64,000 nucleotides of DNA from Chamaea fasciata (taxonomy: Eukaryota; Chordata; Aves; Passeriformes; Sylviidae). The position numbers and the translations under genes were made by a program. The notes under the pieces are model-generated. The model was not told the origin of the DNA, made no database searches, and worked only from the letters and a program-made list of their open reading frames with translations. The stretch's first letter is position 1. Every line of letters starts with the position of its first letter. The stretch is taken from the NCBI GenBank assembly GCA_029207755.1, contig JARCOQ010000003.1, positions 99,625,982 through 99,689,981 of the forward strand, written 5' to 3'. This document shows, piece by piece, positions 40,246 through 52,325 of this stretch.

Positions 40246-42149
40246 GAAAAATAACAAAAATAAACAAATGAAAGAAACATACTCTCTAATCATTTCAGAT
40301 GTTATCACCAACAGTTTAAAACAAGCTGGAGATATTTTCATAAGTTGCTCTGGTTTCAAAAGCATTATGGAAAGACCTTGTATTGGAAAAGGAGAGGACT
40401 TGGAGAAGCAGAAGAGCAGAAGGCATTTGACTGCAGGGAGATGTTCTCAATTTTTATTTGTAGAACATACCTTAACAGAACTACACTGAAGTGGCTTTAC
40501 TTAGGGTTCACAGACTGGGTGTTACTCGTGTAGTAGACACTATGAGGCTGACTTGGGCAGGAGCCATCAAACACTTCAGAGTGCTCAGCCTCATAACATG
40601 CATGATACGGCCATAGAAAACGTCTTCAGATTTCTTCACAATACCTAGTCAGAGCCTGGAAGCAGTTTTGTTTCTGAGGAGGGATTTCCAGGCTTGGATG
40701 TTTGTGGTTAGAAGCAGCTCCAGTCTTCCAGACTTAAGGCCAATGACCACTACTGACAGTTAGGGGTTCAGCAACTTTTCTGGCAATATTACTTCTCTGC
40801 TAACAACAGAAGACCTCAGAGTAAGACCCTGGGAGAAAAAAAAATCTTATAAATAAATCTTCAGGTATTTTTAAAGAGGACATAAGGGAATATGCACTAA
40901 TACACTGTTTGCTTGTACCTTTCTTTGCATGATGTGATTTGTAACTGCTAGTTCTTGCTCTGCTCTTTGAATTCCTTGTGAGCTCAATTCATCTCTATAA
41001 CTGCAAGTATATAATTCTTGATTTTCTTTGTGTTTTGTTCCCAGCTCTTCTAGTCCCTTGCTGTCCATTTTCAGTGGTATTATCTACAAGGATTGGTATT
41101 GTTGGGGCAGAGAGAGCAGGAAGGAGATTCAAGTCAGTGGTAACTTCCCCAATCCATTGTCCTTGAAGAACGTGTATTCTGAAATGCATGAGCATCAGCA
41201 CCTGCACCCTGCATCTCGCTACAGAGCCCTGTGGGTTGGCTTACAGTCCAAAACCACAACCTTACCAAAAGAAGAAACAAAGAGCAGGGATGAGACTGGT
41301 CCTGTAAGTCCATTCATATTGAAAGCTCATGGGCCAGTGTTGTAAAACTGCTCCTTAGATGGTTCATTCGGATCGTCACCACCTCCGCTATGTTATAGTA
41401 ACCGCTCATTCCTACAGGCTCAGAGGTTGCAATTTGTTTCTCCTGGAGCTTGGAAGAACCTCATTCTGTCCCTTGCACTCTGCCTTGGGCAGGCTGCCAG
41501 TAACACACCAGACTGACACAATGTTGGCTCCAGCAGCCACAGACCCTGCTTCTAGCTCAGCCTGGCCTTGGAGCCACATCCCAGCATGCCTGCACCAGTG
41601 CACTTCAAGGATGTGACTTACTCTCCACCTCCACTGTGATTCCACTGCACATCTGCTGCTGACTCTGTCCTGTTTCAGCCTTTATTGCCCTTTAACTCCC
41701 AGGACTCCTTTCTGCCATGTCCTGATGACAACCCAGAGGTGGGAAGTGGAGAGGTAGGCACTTTGTTTCCATAGAATTGCAGGAAATGGGACAAAGTGAC
41801 TTTTGGAGGATCCTGAGTATAGCACCGCTTCTGGAGAAGGATAAACTCCACCTACCCTGCATCAGCCAGGTGTTTAGCTGATCTGCTCCTAAGCTCCTGT
41901 GATGGAAATCTCACAGCCTTCAGCCCCCTCACAGACAACGATAGGCAGAGCAAAGTTCCCTGTTCCATTGCAGATATGTAAGGAAAAGCATAAGGAACAG
42001 GTCAAGAACACAACAAGCTTCTAAACAAATGCTTCCAGCTTCAGGCAATCACTGAAGGTTTCTTGAGCTGGAGATGGCATCCAGGTTCTGAGGTACAGTA
42101 AAGCTCAGCAGATATCTCACCCCTTCTAGGAACAATACCTATGTTTAGC
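40246..42149. other. Intergenic, no gene recognised
   Basis: Nothing was recognised between two CR1 pieces. Confidence 0.6.
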
Positions 42150-42690
42150 CTTCCTAATAGCCAAAGGTAACTGGTCTCAAAATGTACATGTTTATCATAC
42201 ACACAACTCTACATGTTTGTCTTAAACCTGCTCCCTGATAATTTTATTTGATAGTATGTGGATCTTACATCATGAAGAATACTTAGTAGTTTTGCAACCT
42301 TTCTTTATAGACCATTCCAACTATTTCATAAGCTTCTATGATATGACTGCTCAGTTGGCTCTATTTCCAAGCTGAAGTGTTCCCCACTATTTGGCCTTTA
42401 TTTGTAAGGAAGCTCTTCATTTTCTTTAAAAAAATGCTGTTTCTCTTCAGTGCATAGTTGTACTACAACCTTTCTCATAGTGAGCTGACCAGAACTCAGC
42501 CTAACAGTATAGGAGCTCTTGAGGCTTATGTATAGTGCAGATACTAATTACTTCTTTTAATATTCCTCTCCTCTCCTTTCTGATAACTCTGGACTATTTA
42601 GCTGAATGCTGAATCAATGGTTGTGGACAACTTTGTCCAAGATCTTTTCTGAATACCAGTAAAGAGCTGACAGCTCACTGTTGTGACCCT
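42150..42690 (-). mobile_element. Ancient CR1 LINE 3' region, about 0.5 kb
   Basis: Read in reverse complement, the stretch follows an old sauropsid CR1 3' region. Plus-strand landmarks in order are TGTTTGTCTTAAACCTGCTC, CTGATAATTTTATTTGATAG, TCCAAGCTGAAGTGTTCCCC, TGAGCTGACCAGAACTCAGC, and near the end CTTTGTCCAAGATCTTTTCT. The order and spacing are collinear over about 540 bp, which chance would not give. No reading frame survives. Confidence 0.7.
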
Positions 42691-44307
42691 GCAGCTGACT
42701 GGATTTCCTGCCTGTCCCTATTACTTTGCAGAGCTGATGTGCCACTGCCATGTCACATCATGTCATGCTGACAGCTGTCACTTTGTTTTCTATTCAAGTT
42801 CACTCAATTGTCCTACAGCTCTGTGCAGCCTTCTATATTTTTTTACTTTCCTGATGATTTATTGTGATTATTTATCTCTCCAAATCAGTTACAAATATAT
42901 ATGGACGTGCACAGTGTCCCTGAAAATACCCACACTCCCCTCTTCCTGTCAGAGAAACTGCCTATTGACTGCCACCCTTTCTTTCCTGTCTATAACAATT
43001 TACAAACCCACAGAAGGACATCTCCTCTTACCCTCTGAGAACTGACAGAAACCAAGCCTATTGTCCAAGAAAAAGGCAAGATATAATATTAAGAGCTTTT
43101 CAGAAAGCCAAACACTTTGAATTGTTGGCATATTTACGGATATCCCAAACATGGGACACTTTCTGTACAAGGAGTTACTGAACAGTTCAGCACTTAGTCT
43201 GGAAAAGAGACAACTGAAAAGGGTCATGAAAGAAGACTGCAAAATCAAAAGCATTGTCACAAAGAGGATGAGAAGCAAACAGCCGCCTCACTGTTTACTC
43301 AAAGCCAACAGTCGGACTGAAGCTCAGGTGAAGCCACGGAGCCAGGCACATTATCCACAGGAAGTGTCACACTTTGCAGTGGTAGTACATGTTGTGGAAG
43401 CAAAAATCTACAGGCTTCAAGGGGAAGCTGGAAGAGTGTACAGAAACCATTTCCAGCTAAGGCTGCTCTCAAGCTAAATGGTGCTGGTAGCTTGTTGAGT
43501 AAAAGGTAGAAGGTGCTGCTGTAGGAGCACGTCCCATGTCCAAGTCAACATGGGCTACACCAAAACTATGCATTGCTCAAAGAAAAGTCACATGAAAGAA
43601 AAAACAACTCATCTGAGGTTGCAAATGCTCACAGCATTTTTGCCTCTCCCTAGGTGCTCTGTCAGTTTGCAATCCCAATGCCCTCGTCTAATCCTACAAC
43701 CATGGAAGAAACCTACACAGTCACCTTCAGATGCTAAAGCTGTTCTCTGGGGGAAATTATAAAGCCATCTACATATAAAGCCCAACTAAAAATGGCATTT
43801 AAGACCTAACTTGTTCCTGACTGTGGCTCCAGTCATCTTTGTGGAGAGGATCCACAGAGTTTCAAGGGCACAAACCACACAATAGTAGACTCTGCTGGTC
43901 TTCTTTAGCTCAGAAGTAAAAGAGAAGAAAAAAACCCCAGTGTATTGTTCTGATTCTTTATAAATACTTTTTAAAAATTCTCTTTTAGTCCACACTAATT
44001 GTATCTTCCAGAGAAAAGGATGTCTTTGGTTTAAATCATTAGCAACAGCAACTGTTTTGACAAATAGAGTCTCTAATTATATCACCAATTTCAGAGCAGG
44101 GAATTCACCTTTTTTCCTACCTTCTGTTTAAGGTAGAATTTATTTGCATTTAACCACCTTCCCCATGTATGGTGTGCCACACTGTCAGGAAATCAAAGAT
44201 GTAAACAGTCCTGTCCATCAGAGCAGACCAAAATTTCAGCCCCTTCCACAGCAGTTAAGACAGTGCTCTGACAGAAACACTCTGTGGATTTGAAAACTTT
44301 CACTTTC
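42691..44307. other. Intergenic, no gene recognised
   Basis: No exon or repeat was recognised. The frame at 43151-43477 (plus) is Lys/Arg-rich without family features. Confidence 0.6.
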
Positions 44308-44640
44308 TAGAATCATTGGATCATAGAATAGTTTGGGTTGAAAGGGTCCTTTAAAGGTAACCTAGTCCAACCTCCTGCCACAAGCCCGGGACATCTTCAA
44401 CTACATCAGGTTATTCAGAACTCCATCCAATCTGACCTTGAATGATTCCAGAGATGGGGCATCCACCACCTCCCTGGGCAACCTGTGCCAGTGTTTTATC
44501 ACACTCATTGTAAATAACTTCTTCCTTATATTTCATCTAAATCAGCCCTCTTTCTGTTTAAAACATTTATCCCTTGTCCTATTTCAACAGGCCCTGCTAA
44601 AATGTTTGCACCCATCTTTCTGCCTCTCTCCCACCTTGTT
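44308..44640 (-). mobile_element. CR1 LINE 3' end, about 330 bp
   Basis: The plus strand begins TAGAATCATTGGATCATAGA, then ATAGTTTGGGTTGAAAGGGT, then a stretch with GGGACATCTTCAACTACATC. Next come TGACCTTGAATGATTCCAGA and GGGCAACCTGTGCCAGTG, and it ends past CCTTGTCCTATTTCAACAGG. All are reverse-complement CR1 3'-region text in the right order. The 170-codon plus-strand frame starting at 44438 runs antisense through this element and is not a gene. Confidence 0.92.
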
Positions 44641-46574
44641 CTTCTCAGACACTGTGCTTATTCTCACCTCTTTTGATTTTGGGACCCACCACAGCACATA
44701 CATTGGGAATGTGTGTGAAGCAATGGGACAGCAGAAGTCTTACACAGGTCTTTTCCTGCATATTCATTCCACTTCAGGAAATTATCTGGCAACCAGGAAG
44801 TGGGTTTGTGAAAAGCATACAGCAGATCTGATTTCCCAAGGGGAGCACCCTGCTGGACTTTGGCCCCTGAAACAGAGCAGAAACCCTGGTCTGCTCTGCC
44901 CAGCCACCATTAGGGGCCAGGGCAGCAGCTCTGAGAGCCAAGGAATCTAACACCTACACAGTCACTTCCCCTTACCCAAGCATGACAGACTCCTTCCCCT
45001 CTACAGCCCCCAGACTGACAGGCAACCAGTGAGCCAGGCAGTACCTTGTCATTGGCACAAATATACAGCCAACATCATCTCAACACAGGTAAAGCTCCTC
45101 CAATGCCAGCGAGAGTGTGTCTTGCACCAAAGCAGCTGGGCCAACCCCATTGTTTTGGAAGCTGTGTAGATGGAAAAGACAAGATCTGCAGGTGGAGAAA
45201 AAGCCCAAAAAAATGAATTGAAAAAATTATTCGGTAACAGTTCAAAGCCTGCATATGGGATGAAAGCTGGCTTATGCTTGATAATTCCAAAAAATGATTC
45301 GGTAATAGTTCATCCTGTACAATGGGTTCTCTGTAATGAATGCAAACAGCATCCATGAGAGCCAATAAAAATTACGTACCAGTCATTCAGATTATCTCTC
45401 TCTGCCTTTGGGTAGTTATGCACCCAAGTAAGAACTTTCAATTGAGAGAAAATGATCACATGCTAGTTTAATTCACCCGAGATACATGTCTGTTGTTGAG
45501 GGATTTGGAGCATGGCACCACAGCTTGCTCACATGTTATCACTGCTTCTCCAGTTAAAACACATGAGAACCCATTGATGCACCAGAATTTCCCTCCTTCA
45601 GTGCTTGAAATCCACATGCAAAACAGTGTTCAAAGAAAACTAAATAGCTTTCAAATTTCTTGCTTTTATCTGATTTAGAAACTGACTGAAGTACCCCAGA
45701 ATAGTTACTGTCCCTAGTGAATTTATGTCCTTCTGCCTTAGGGCACAATATTCCTTTCTCTGAACCCAGTGGCCAACTTTACTTTTACAGACCCTTAGTA
45801 TTTATGGAAGAAAGTTAAATCTCCCATGGAAAGTTTTGATCCTATCGCTTTTCAGCTTGGTGGTGAGGAACGCTGCCTAGGATCCACTGGGAGCCTGTGG
45901 TACCTTGATGAAATACTGAAGATATTTCTAAATAAACCAGCTTTAAAATGCACTGATATACAGAAGGCTTTCAAGAGAGAGCAGAAGATTGCTCAGAGAA
46001 TGCACAGTAGAGGGAAAGCTGGAGGCATGGATGCTGCCAGAGTCTTAGGACGGCCTTGTCCTGGGGATTTCTGAGCTGTGTTCAGAGATTTGAGCACACC
46101 TGAACGCTAAGCAAGCCTGCAGGCCAGTCCCAATTCTTGTCTTAGCCAAGAAGCAGAAAATTTGACCTGTGGAAGTAACACAAGCTCATAAAGTAGTTAG
46201 TTGGCTGTCCAAGTACCTTACACAATAACAGCTCCTTAAGCCAATCTAGTTCTTCTGCCTGTTTTGTATCTTGAAATTAGTTGTATAGATGCCCTAAAAT
46301 GCATTACTCAGTACTCAGCTAGATGAAGTGATACATGACTTCAGAAGCCAGAAGTAGAGGTGTCCCAAATTCAGAAGTTCCAAGGCTTCCCTTTGATTAA
46401 TAAATCATTTCCACTTAGCTCCAATCTGTCAGTTGTCACCAAATTCCAGCTACACTAGGGAAAAACAGCATTGATAATAATTTTCATTCCTATTATTTCT
46501 GCTTAGTGCAGAAATTATTTTGATGTTAAAACTTGCCAGCTAAAGACAGACTGAAAAAATGAAGGGGTTGTCTA
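44641..46574. other. Intergenic, no gene recognised
   Basis: No exon was recognised. It contains the diverged 24-bp direct repeat at 45221-45312. Confidence 0.6.
45221..45312. repeat. Diverged 24-bp direct repeat, 68-bp period
   Basis: AAAAAATTATTCGGTAACAG plus TTCA at 45221-45244 recurs as AAAAAATGATTCGGTAATAG plus TTCA at 45289-45312, with two mismatches. The sequence between the copies does not repeat clearly. Confidence 0.8.
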
Positions 46575-46720
46575 TCAGTGGCAGGATGACCCTGGCTGGA
46601 CACCATGTGCCCTAAAGCTCCTCTATCACTGTCGTCCTCAGCTGGACAGGGAGGAGAAAATACAACAAGAGGCGTCAAAAGCATGCATACATAGGAGGAA
46701 GGGAAGATAAAAAGGGTTCA
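46575..46720. mobile_element. Probable fragment of an avian endogenous retrovirus LTR
   Basis: The block AGGATGACCCTGGCTGGACA, then a stretch with 'CTCTATCACTGTCGTCCTCA', then GCTGGACAGGGAGGAGAAAA, then TACAACAAGAGGCG resembles a common songbird retroviral LTR as I remember it. Only one end portion is recognisable. No retroviral genes (gag, pol or env) were seen nearby, so this would be a decayed solo LTR. Class and orientation cannot be set from sequence alone. Confidence 0.5.
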
Positions 46721-49004
46721 GACAGCCCAGCATTTTAGCCCTTGTGACTAGACAGTGCCCAGATATCTAACCCTCAATAATTCCAGATGTTGCAGGGGAG
46801 GGGGGGGCAGCAGAATCAGAAAAAAATGTTTGAAAGAGTTTATATTACTATTTCTACCTGACCAGCTGTACCAGCCTTGCCATGCTGGCTGGAGGAATCC
46901 AGTTTTTAAAAGACCCTAAAGGGCAAGAAACCACACCAGGTCAGGACAGGACTGCACCTTCTAGAGGAAAATGGCAATAAAATTAAACACTGAAAGTTTT
47001 CACTGAAAACCCCAAATCAGAGCAGATTAGTTATTTGACATTTACATTGATAGGCTCTCTTTTTTTTTTTTTTTTTTTTTTTTTAATTGGAAAATTTTAA
47101 GAGAAACATTTGGCCAAATCTCAAATGATTTTCCACACCTCCTCTCTCCCTTTGTTTCCAGCTGCTTTACTGACTGCCTTACTAAACATTGACTTTTTCT
47201 AAGTTATTTCTTTCTGTGAGAAATTCCTTCAGTTTCATGGGAAGTGGACTCTTCAAAGGAAAGAGATCTGATATCCCAGATATTCAGAGGCAAGGGAAAA
47301 TAGTATTTTATAACTGACACTAGCGGTCAATTACTTTTCTGTGATTAAGAGGAAGCATGTAAACACCACTAGAGGCCAAGGCAGACACCCACTTTTGAGC
47401 ATTACTTTCTAGAAATCATTTCAGTAAACATCATGTACACATCATTTCAGAAGGCAAAGAGAGATCCTCAGTAGGGAAGGAGCCACCTGCCTTAACGGTT
47501 TGGCCATTTCATCCTGTAGCACCCTGAGGTGCAGTGTTCTCTCTACCTGGGAGTAAATCCTCCTTGCTTTGGTCACATTACATATCCAGCATATCCTGGC
47601 AGCCCTGCCCTCACATCCATCCCAAGTATCAACACCAAAGCAAGCTTTCATTCCCACCACTCCTGGGATGACAAGCATTTCTTGAATACCTGACACAGCC
47701 TTGTGCCTCACCTCTGCTTTGGAGAAACTTCCGTTTTCTTCCAGTTTTTAACTAGAAGCTTTCATGATTTGGGAGGCAGAGTACAGGAACAAAGGATCGT
47801 CACCTTCAAATTCTCCTGAAATAACTGCCTCTAAAGTTACCAATCATTCTAATGTCCTCCCTTACTGGCTAAGTTGCAGATGAGTGACACCCGTCCCCAA
47901 CCACAGGCACATGTGAGATGTTACACAATACTCCTGGTTGTGTCTGTACTTGTAAACTGAATAGCGTCAGGCCCCGTCCTAAGAACTGGAGAATGATCAT
48001 CTACACTCTTCTTCTAGTGATACTTAAATTGCAGCAATGCAGTTACCATGACATGGTGTAAAAATGATTTGTTGAAACCTGTCAAAATAATCTCCAATAT
48101 CTCTGATACTTATTTGCCGTGGAGATCTGTTTGAAATATTGCCTCATTTTCAGTGCAACAGTGTCTAGTCCCATTGGGCAATCTACAATTTACATCTGGG
48201 AAAGGAGGAAAGCAAAGTACCTATGATGAAACTTCCCTTTTGATTCCATTTACAAGAATATTAGCAGAATCTTTACAGACAAGATAATTACTTTTCACAA
48301 CACTGTCACTTGCATAAGATTATTAAATCCTCACAGGCAGGCCTGTGGTCTTTTATGACCCATGCTGTATGCACTACACTTGTGGCAATATTATAAATAT
48401 TATAAAATATTATTTTTTTAATTAAAAACCAGAAGAAAACGCATCTAAGGAAGAAATGCTGGTAAGAGGACATAATATTCATGATTGAAATCAGAAAATA
48501 TATCATTTGGATGATTTTGAATGCTAAATGTTTTGTGTAATTGTACATATGCATGCATATAACTGTATATTGCAATTATACTGATGCTGCAGGTGAAATT
48601 CCTTAAAAAATATGAAATATACCAATCCCAGTCAAAACACCCAGACCTTAGTGAAAGAGAGCTAGCAGAGCAGTACAGATACACACAGAGCAGAAGCGGA
48701 TTTTGGGGGGTTTAAAGCAACCCTGCATTGCCTATTGCCAGTAACATGTACAGGAGTGTGCACCAGCTCTCTGAATCCCCACTAGTGCCACAGCTCTCTC
48801 TATCTCCAGGCTCACACAAATCCTTTCTGCTCAAGATGTGCCCACATACAGCCAGTCTACTATTACCATTTTAGTGCTCATTCTCAAATCTGTGTTGTAT
48901 CTGTACAATTTTGTATCAGAGATCCTGATAGTAACAGAAAAATTGGAGTGCAGAGAAAGGCACTCCAGAAGAAAGAGCCAGATGTTCAAAAGAGATAATA
49001 AATA
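46721..49004. other. Intergenic, no gene recognised
   Basis: No exon was recognised. It contains a G-rich run near 46796-46807 and a T25 tract at 47060-47084. Confidence 0.6.
47060..47084. repeat. T25 homopolymer
   Basis: A pure run of 25 T. On the minus strand it is an A25 tract without a preceding AATAAA, so a retrogene tail is not supported. Confidence 0.9.
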
Positions 49005-49055
49005 GGAGAGAGAGAGAGGGAGAGGGAGAGGGAGAGAGAGAGAGAGAGAGAGCGA
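49005..49055. repeat. (GA)n microsatellite with GGGAGA interruptions
   Basis: A purine-only tract of about 47 bases made of GA units with three GGGAGA interruptions, followed by GCGAGCGC. Long mirror-symmetric purine tracts can form triplex DNA. Confidence 0.9.
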
Positions 49056-49774
49056 GCGCAGCTTTGGCAGAAACTGCTGTAGGGAAAGGTGGTTCCAGGA
49101 ATTGGGAGTATAAATTCTGATTAGGGCTGGGCTGGTATTTCCCACTTCAACTGTCTAGTTTTCTCTTTAATGAGGAAATGGAATTTTTACTTTTACCCCA
49201 CTCAATGAAGAATTAAATGGGAAAAAGGAATTGCCTTCATAGGTAAGCAGACCCAAATCTCAGGATAACCCCACTGAATGAGAGCATTCCAACTTATACC
49301 TGATCTTACTGCAAAATTATTGTCCTTCAATTATATGTAGCTGCCAAAGGAAGTTCAGTACTCAATCAGCACTTTTCAAAGAGTATGATAAAAATTACTC
49401 CTTTCTGAACATGCTCAGGGTAGATCTTTTCTTCTTGGATATACTCCATAGTCTAAAACACTAAGCAAAGAACAGAAGATAGAGATCCTGAAAAACAGTC
49501 AGCAAAGGCAGACACATTTCTGAATTCACACTAACATGGATGGTTTGGTTGTTGTGATTTTCATTCACTTGTACAAAACCCCACTTATTTTAGTTGTGCT
49601 GATACATGAGTGCAAACCAGTCTGTACCAGGGGATACTCACAAGTACTTTGTATAGAAATGCCACTTACAGGACAAGCACAAAGTAATGTGTCAGTTTAT
49701 CAATACAAATTTGCAACTAGGGCCCCTGTGGATTAAGGATCAGGGTCAAATTAAAAAACAAAGAGAGCCACTAA

Positions 49775-50186
49775 TTTGATCACAGGGCTGGAACATGTCT
49801 TAGGAAGACAGGCTGAGAACTGAGGTTGTTCAGCTTGGAGAGAGAAGGGTTGGGGTGACTTTAGAGCACCTTCCAATAGAAGGGGACCTTTGAGAGAGCC
49901 ACAGAGGGACTTTGCACATGGGCATGTAGTGAACACAGAGACAGGACGAGGGAGAATGGCCTTAGGTTAGAGTTTAGGAAGAAATTTACTGTGAGGGTGG
50001 TGAGGCACTGGCACAGGTCCCCCAGAGCATATGTAGACTCCCCATCCCTGGCAGTGTTCAGGGCTAGGTTGGGTGGGCCTCTGAGCAACCTGGTCTAGTG
50101 GAAGGTTCTCTGCCCATGGCAGGGGGCTTAGAACTAGATCATCTTTAAGGTCCCTTCCACCCCAAATGAATCTATGATTCTATGAC
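49775..50186 (+). mobile_element. CR1 LINE 3' end with terminal tail, about 410 bp
   Basis: This is the sense strand of a bird CR1. It has GGAAGACAGGCTGAGAACTG, then GGTTGTTCAGCTTGGAGAGA, then GTGAGGGTGGTGAGGCACTG, then a stretch with AACTAGATCATCTTTAAGGT and CCCTTCCACCCC. It ends in TCTATGATTCTATGA, the family's short terminal repeat. Because the true 3' end is present and the 5' side is cut, it is a normal 5'-truncated insertion. Small indels break every frame. Confidence 0.93.
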
Positions 50187-50606
50187 CTAGAGATTCTTTA
50201 AAATACAGGAATTTCTTTTCTTCCAGTTGGAAATACTGTAAGTGGTGCTAAATAAGATTATTTTCTCCAGGTTGTACTATAAATTGTTCGTTTTGGTGAC
50301 AGGACTATTTAATATTCTACACAAAGAGTCAGTTGTTGAGTAAAATGGGCTTTGAAATACATTTTACCTCTTGATCATTATCTCTGTATTAATAGATTTA
50401 TGTGCTTTCATTCAGTTTAAAATCCCCATACTTTTCAAGATCAGACAAAATATATTAGCTATGGACACATGCCAAAAGAAGTACTTAATCTTTAAGAAAG
50501 ATAAAAAGATAAAACTAGTGAATGATTCAGTGGAAGGATGAGACAAAGGGGGAAAATTACTCCAGTTAATTAATGATACACATTTCCTCCTTATGCCCTA
50601 CAACAT

Positions 50607-50870
50607 TCATAGAGTAATCAGGCTGGAGAGGTCCTCTAAAGTTCATTAAACCATTCCTCTTCCTCAGGGAAGGCTCCACTACACCTGAAGGTACACAGAC
50701 ATCTATACCTGCAGATGTTCAATCCAACATCACAAGACTTTTCATGGACACTGTACAATGTCCCCAGGCAAGGAGCTGCACTCCTTCACTGTACTCCTGC
50801 ATCTGAAATATGGTCCTTTCTTCCTGGAATTAAATTATATTTCCCATTTTCAAACCTGGAAACATAAAGA
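50607..50870 (-). mobile_element. Probable degraded CR1 fragment
   Basis: CATTCATAGAGTAATCAGGC, then TGGAGAGGTCCTCTAAAGTT, then CATTAAACCATTCCTC resembles the reverse complement of a CR1 3' end. A stretch with CCCCAGGCAAGGAGCTGCAC and later GGAATTAAATTATATTTCCC fits its internal 3' region. Identity is low and the right border is uncertain. Confidence 0.55.
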
Positions 50871-51809
50871 CTAGAAATATAAAAGGCTGCTGCAAAACAA
50901 GATGGAGTAATCTGAAAACTACTCCATCCTCTCTCACAACTCCTCCTGAAGCTTGACATCTCAAACTTGCTTTAAGCTCTATACATAAACCCCATGAGTA
51001 TAAAAATGAGCATATACATTTTACACACACTTGCTATGTATGTAGGGTAATATTTTAAAATCACATTTCTTTTTTTCAGATATTAAAAACCAGCAGTGTG
51101 GGGTACATTAAATTTTCTCACTGTTTTATTGGTAGATGCTCTTAATTTCAGACAATTATACCAGTCACAGGAACACAGAATGATTCTTGGGTTGGTAATA
51201 GAATTGTGGAAAGAATATTAGATAATTAGTTTTGGTTCAATGTTTGTTGAATGACTAATAGCCTAACTGATATAAATCATATTACCTGTGGAGTAAAAAA
51301 GTACTGAAGTACAGATGACACATCAGACCTAGGTCATTCCTTTATCTCACCAGCATTTCACTCACATTTAGCCACTATCTGTATATTTATTTAGAGTGAG
51401 TTTTTAAAAATGATTCTCACCACTAAGTTCTCACAAGTGTGAAACAATCAGGGTTTCCATGAGGCTACAGAATCTGATCACACTTACCTTAAGAGTATGA
51501 ACCTTAAATGTCACCAAGGATCCCAGCAGCTTCTATAAATTGCAATTCCGGATAAATACTGATTCCTGCAGTATGGAAAATGAAGTGATTGTTAACTGAA
51601 AAACATGAATGAAACCTAGGCTGACACTTAAAAAATGCCAGCTTTGGTTGCATGATGAAGTTAATTCATTTGCAATGATGATGCATTAATACACCAGCTT
51701 CTATTGAAACGTCCAATCTTCCCCAGACAGCTGTTCAAGAACAACTTTAACCTGCTGTTAATCTGCTTAAATCAATCTCAACAACCTGAACATGCTTCAT
51801 GTCAGGTCC

Positions 51810-52325
51810 CTGTGTGGACAGTGATGTGGACTGAGAACGGGCTGAATGGCAGATCCCAGAGGGTCATAATCAGTGGCACAGGGTCAAGTTGGAGGCTGCC
51901 ACTACTGGTGTCCCTCAAGGTTCAATATTTAACTTTTTCATCAGTAACTTAGATGAAGGGACAGAAGCCTCCTCAGCAAGTTCCCTGATGACACAAAGCT
52001 GTGAGGAGCAGCCAACACCCCAGATGGTTGTGCAGCCCTTCAGAAGGACCTCAATGGGCTGGAGAGAGAGGCAGAGAGGAACAGTTTCAAATCTAATATA
52101 GGCAAATGCAGGGTCTTGCACCTGGGGAGGAACAACCCCGGGCACCGGCACAGGCTGGGGCTGGCTTGCTGGGATGCAGCTCTGTGGAGAAGGACCTGGA
52201 GGTCCTGGTGGACAACAAGCTGTCCATGAGCTGGCAGTGCCCTTGTGGCCAAGAAAGCCAGTGGTGTCCTGGGGCACTTCAGGAAGAGCATTGCCAGCAG
52301 GTTGAAGGAGGTGTTTAAAGTGTAC
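51810..52325 (+). pseudogene. CR1 reverse-transcriptase (ORF2) fragment, frameshifted
   Basis: This is the sense strand of CR1 ORF2 near the C-terminal end of the reverse transcriptase. Three frames show pieces in order: NGLNGRSQRVIISGTGSSW, then TGVPQGSIFNFFISNLDEGT, then a frame change where LMTQS replaces the expected DDTKL-type motif, then VEKDLEVLVDNKLSMS. Two or more frameshifts separate them, so it is dead. The usual 3' UTR and tail do not follow; the homology fades at about 52325 ('AGCATTGCCAGCAGGTTGAA'). Chance open frames on the minus strand here are antisense shadows. Confidence 0.9.

Noticed and set aside
44438..44950. 170-codon plus-strand ORF
   Set aside because: The first part is antisense CR1 sequence, so the frame is a by-product of the repeat.
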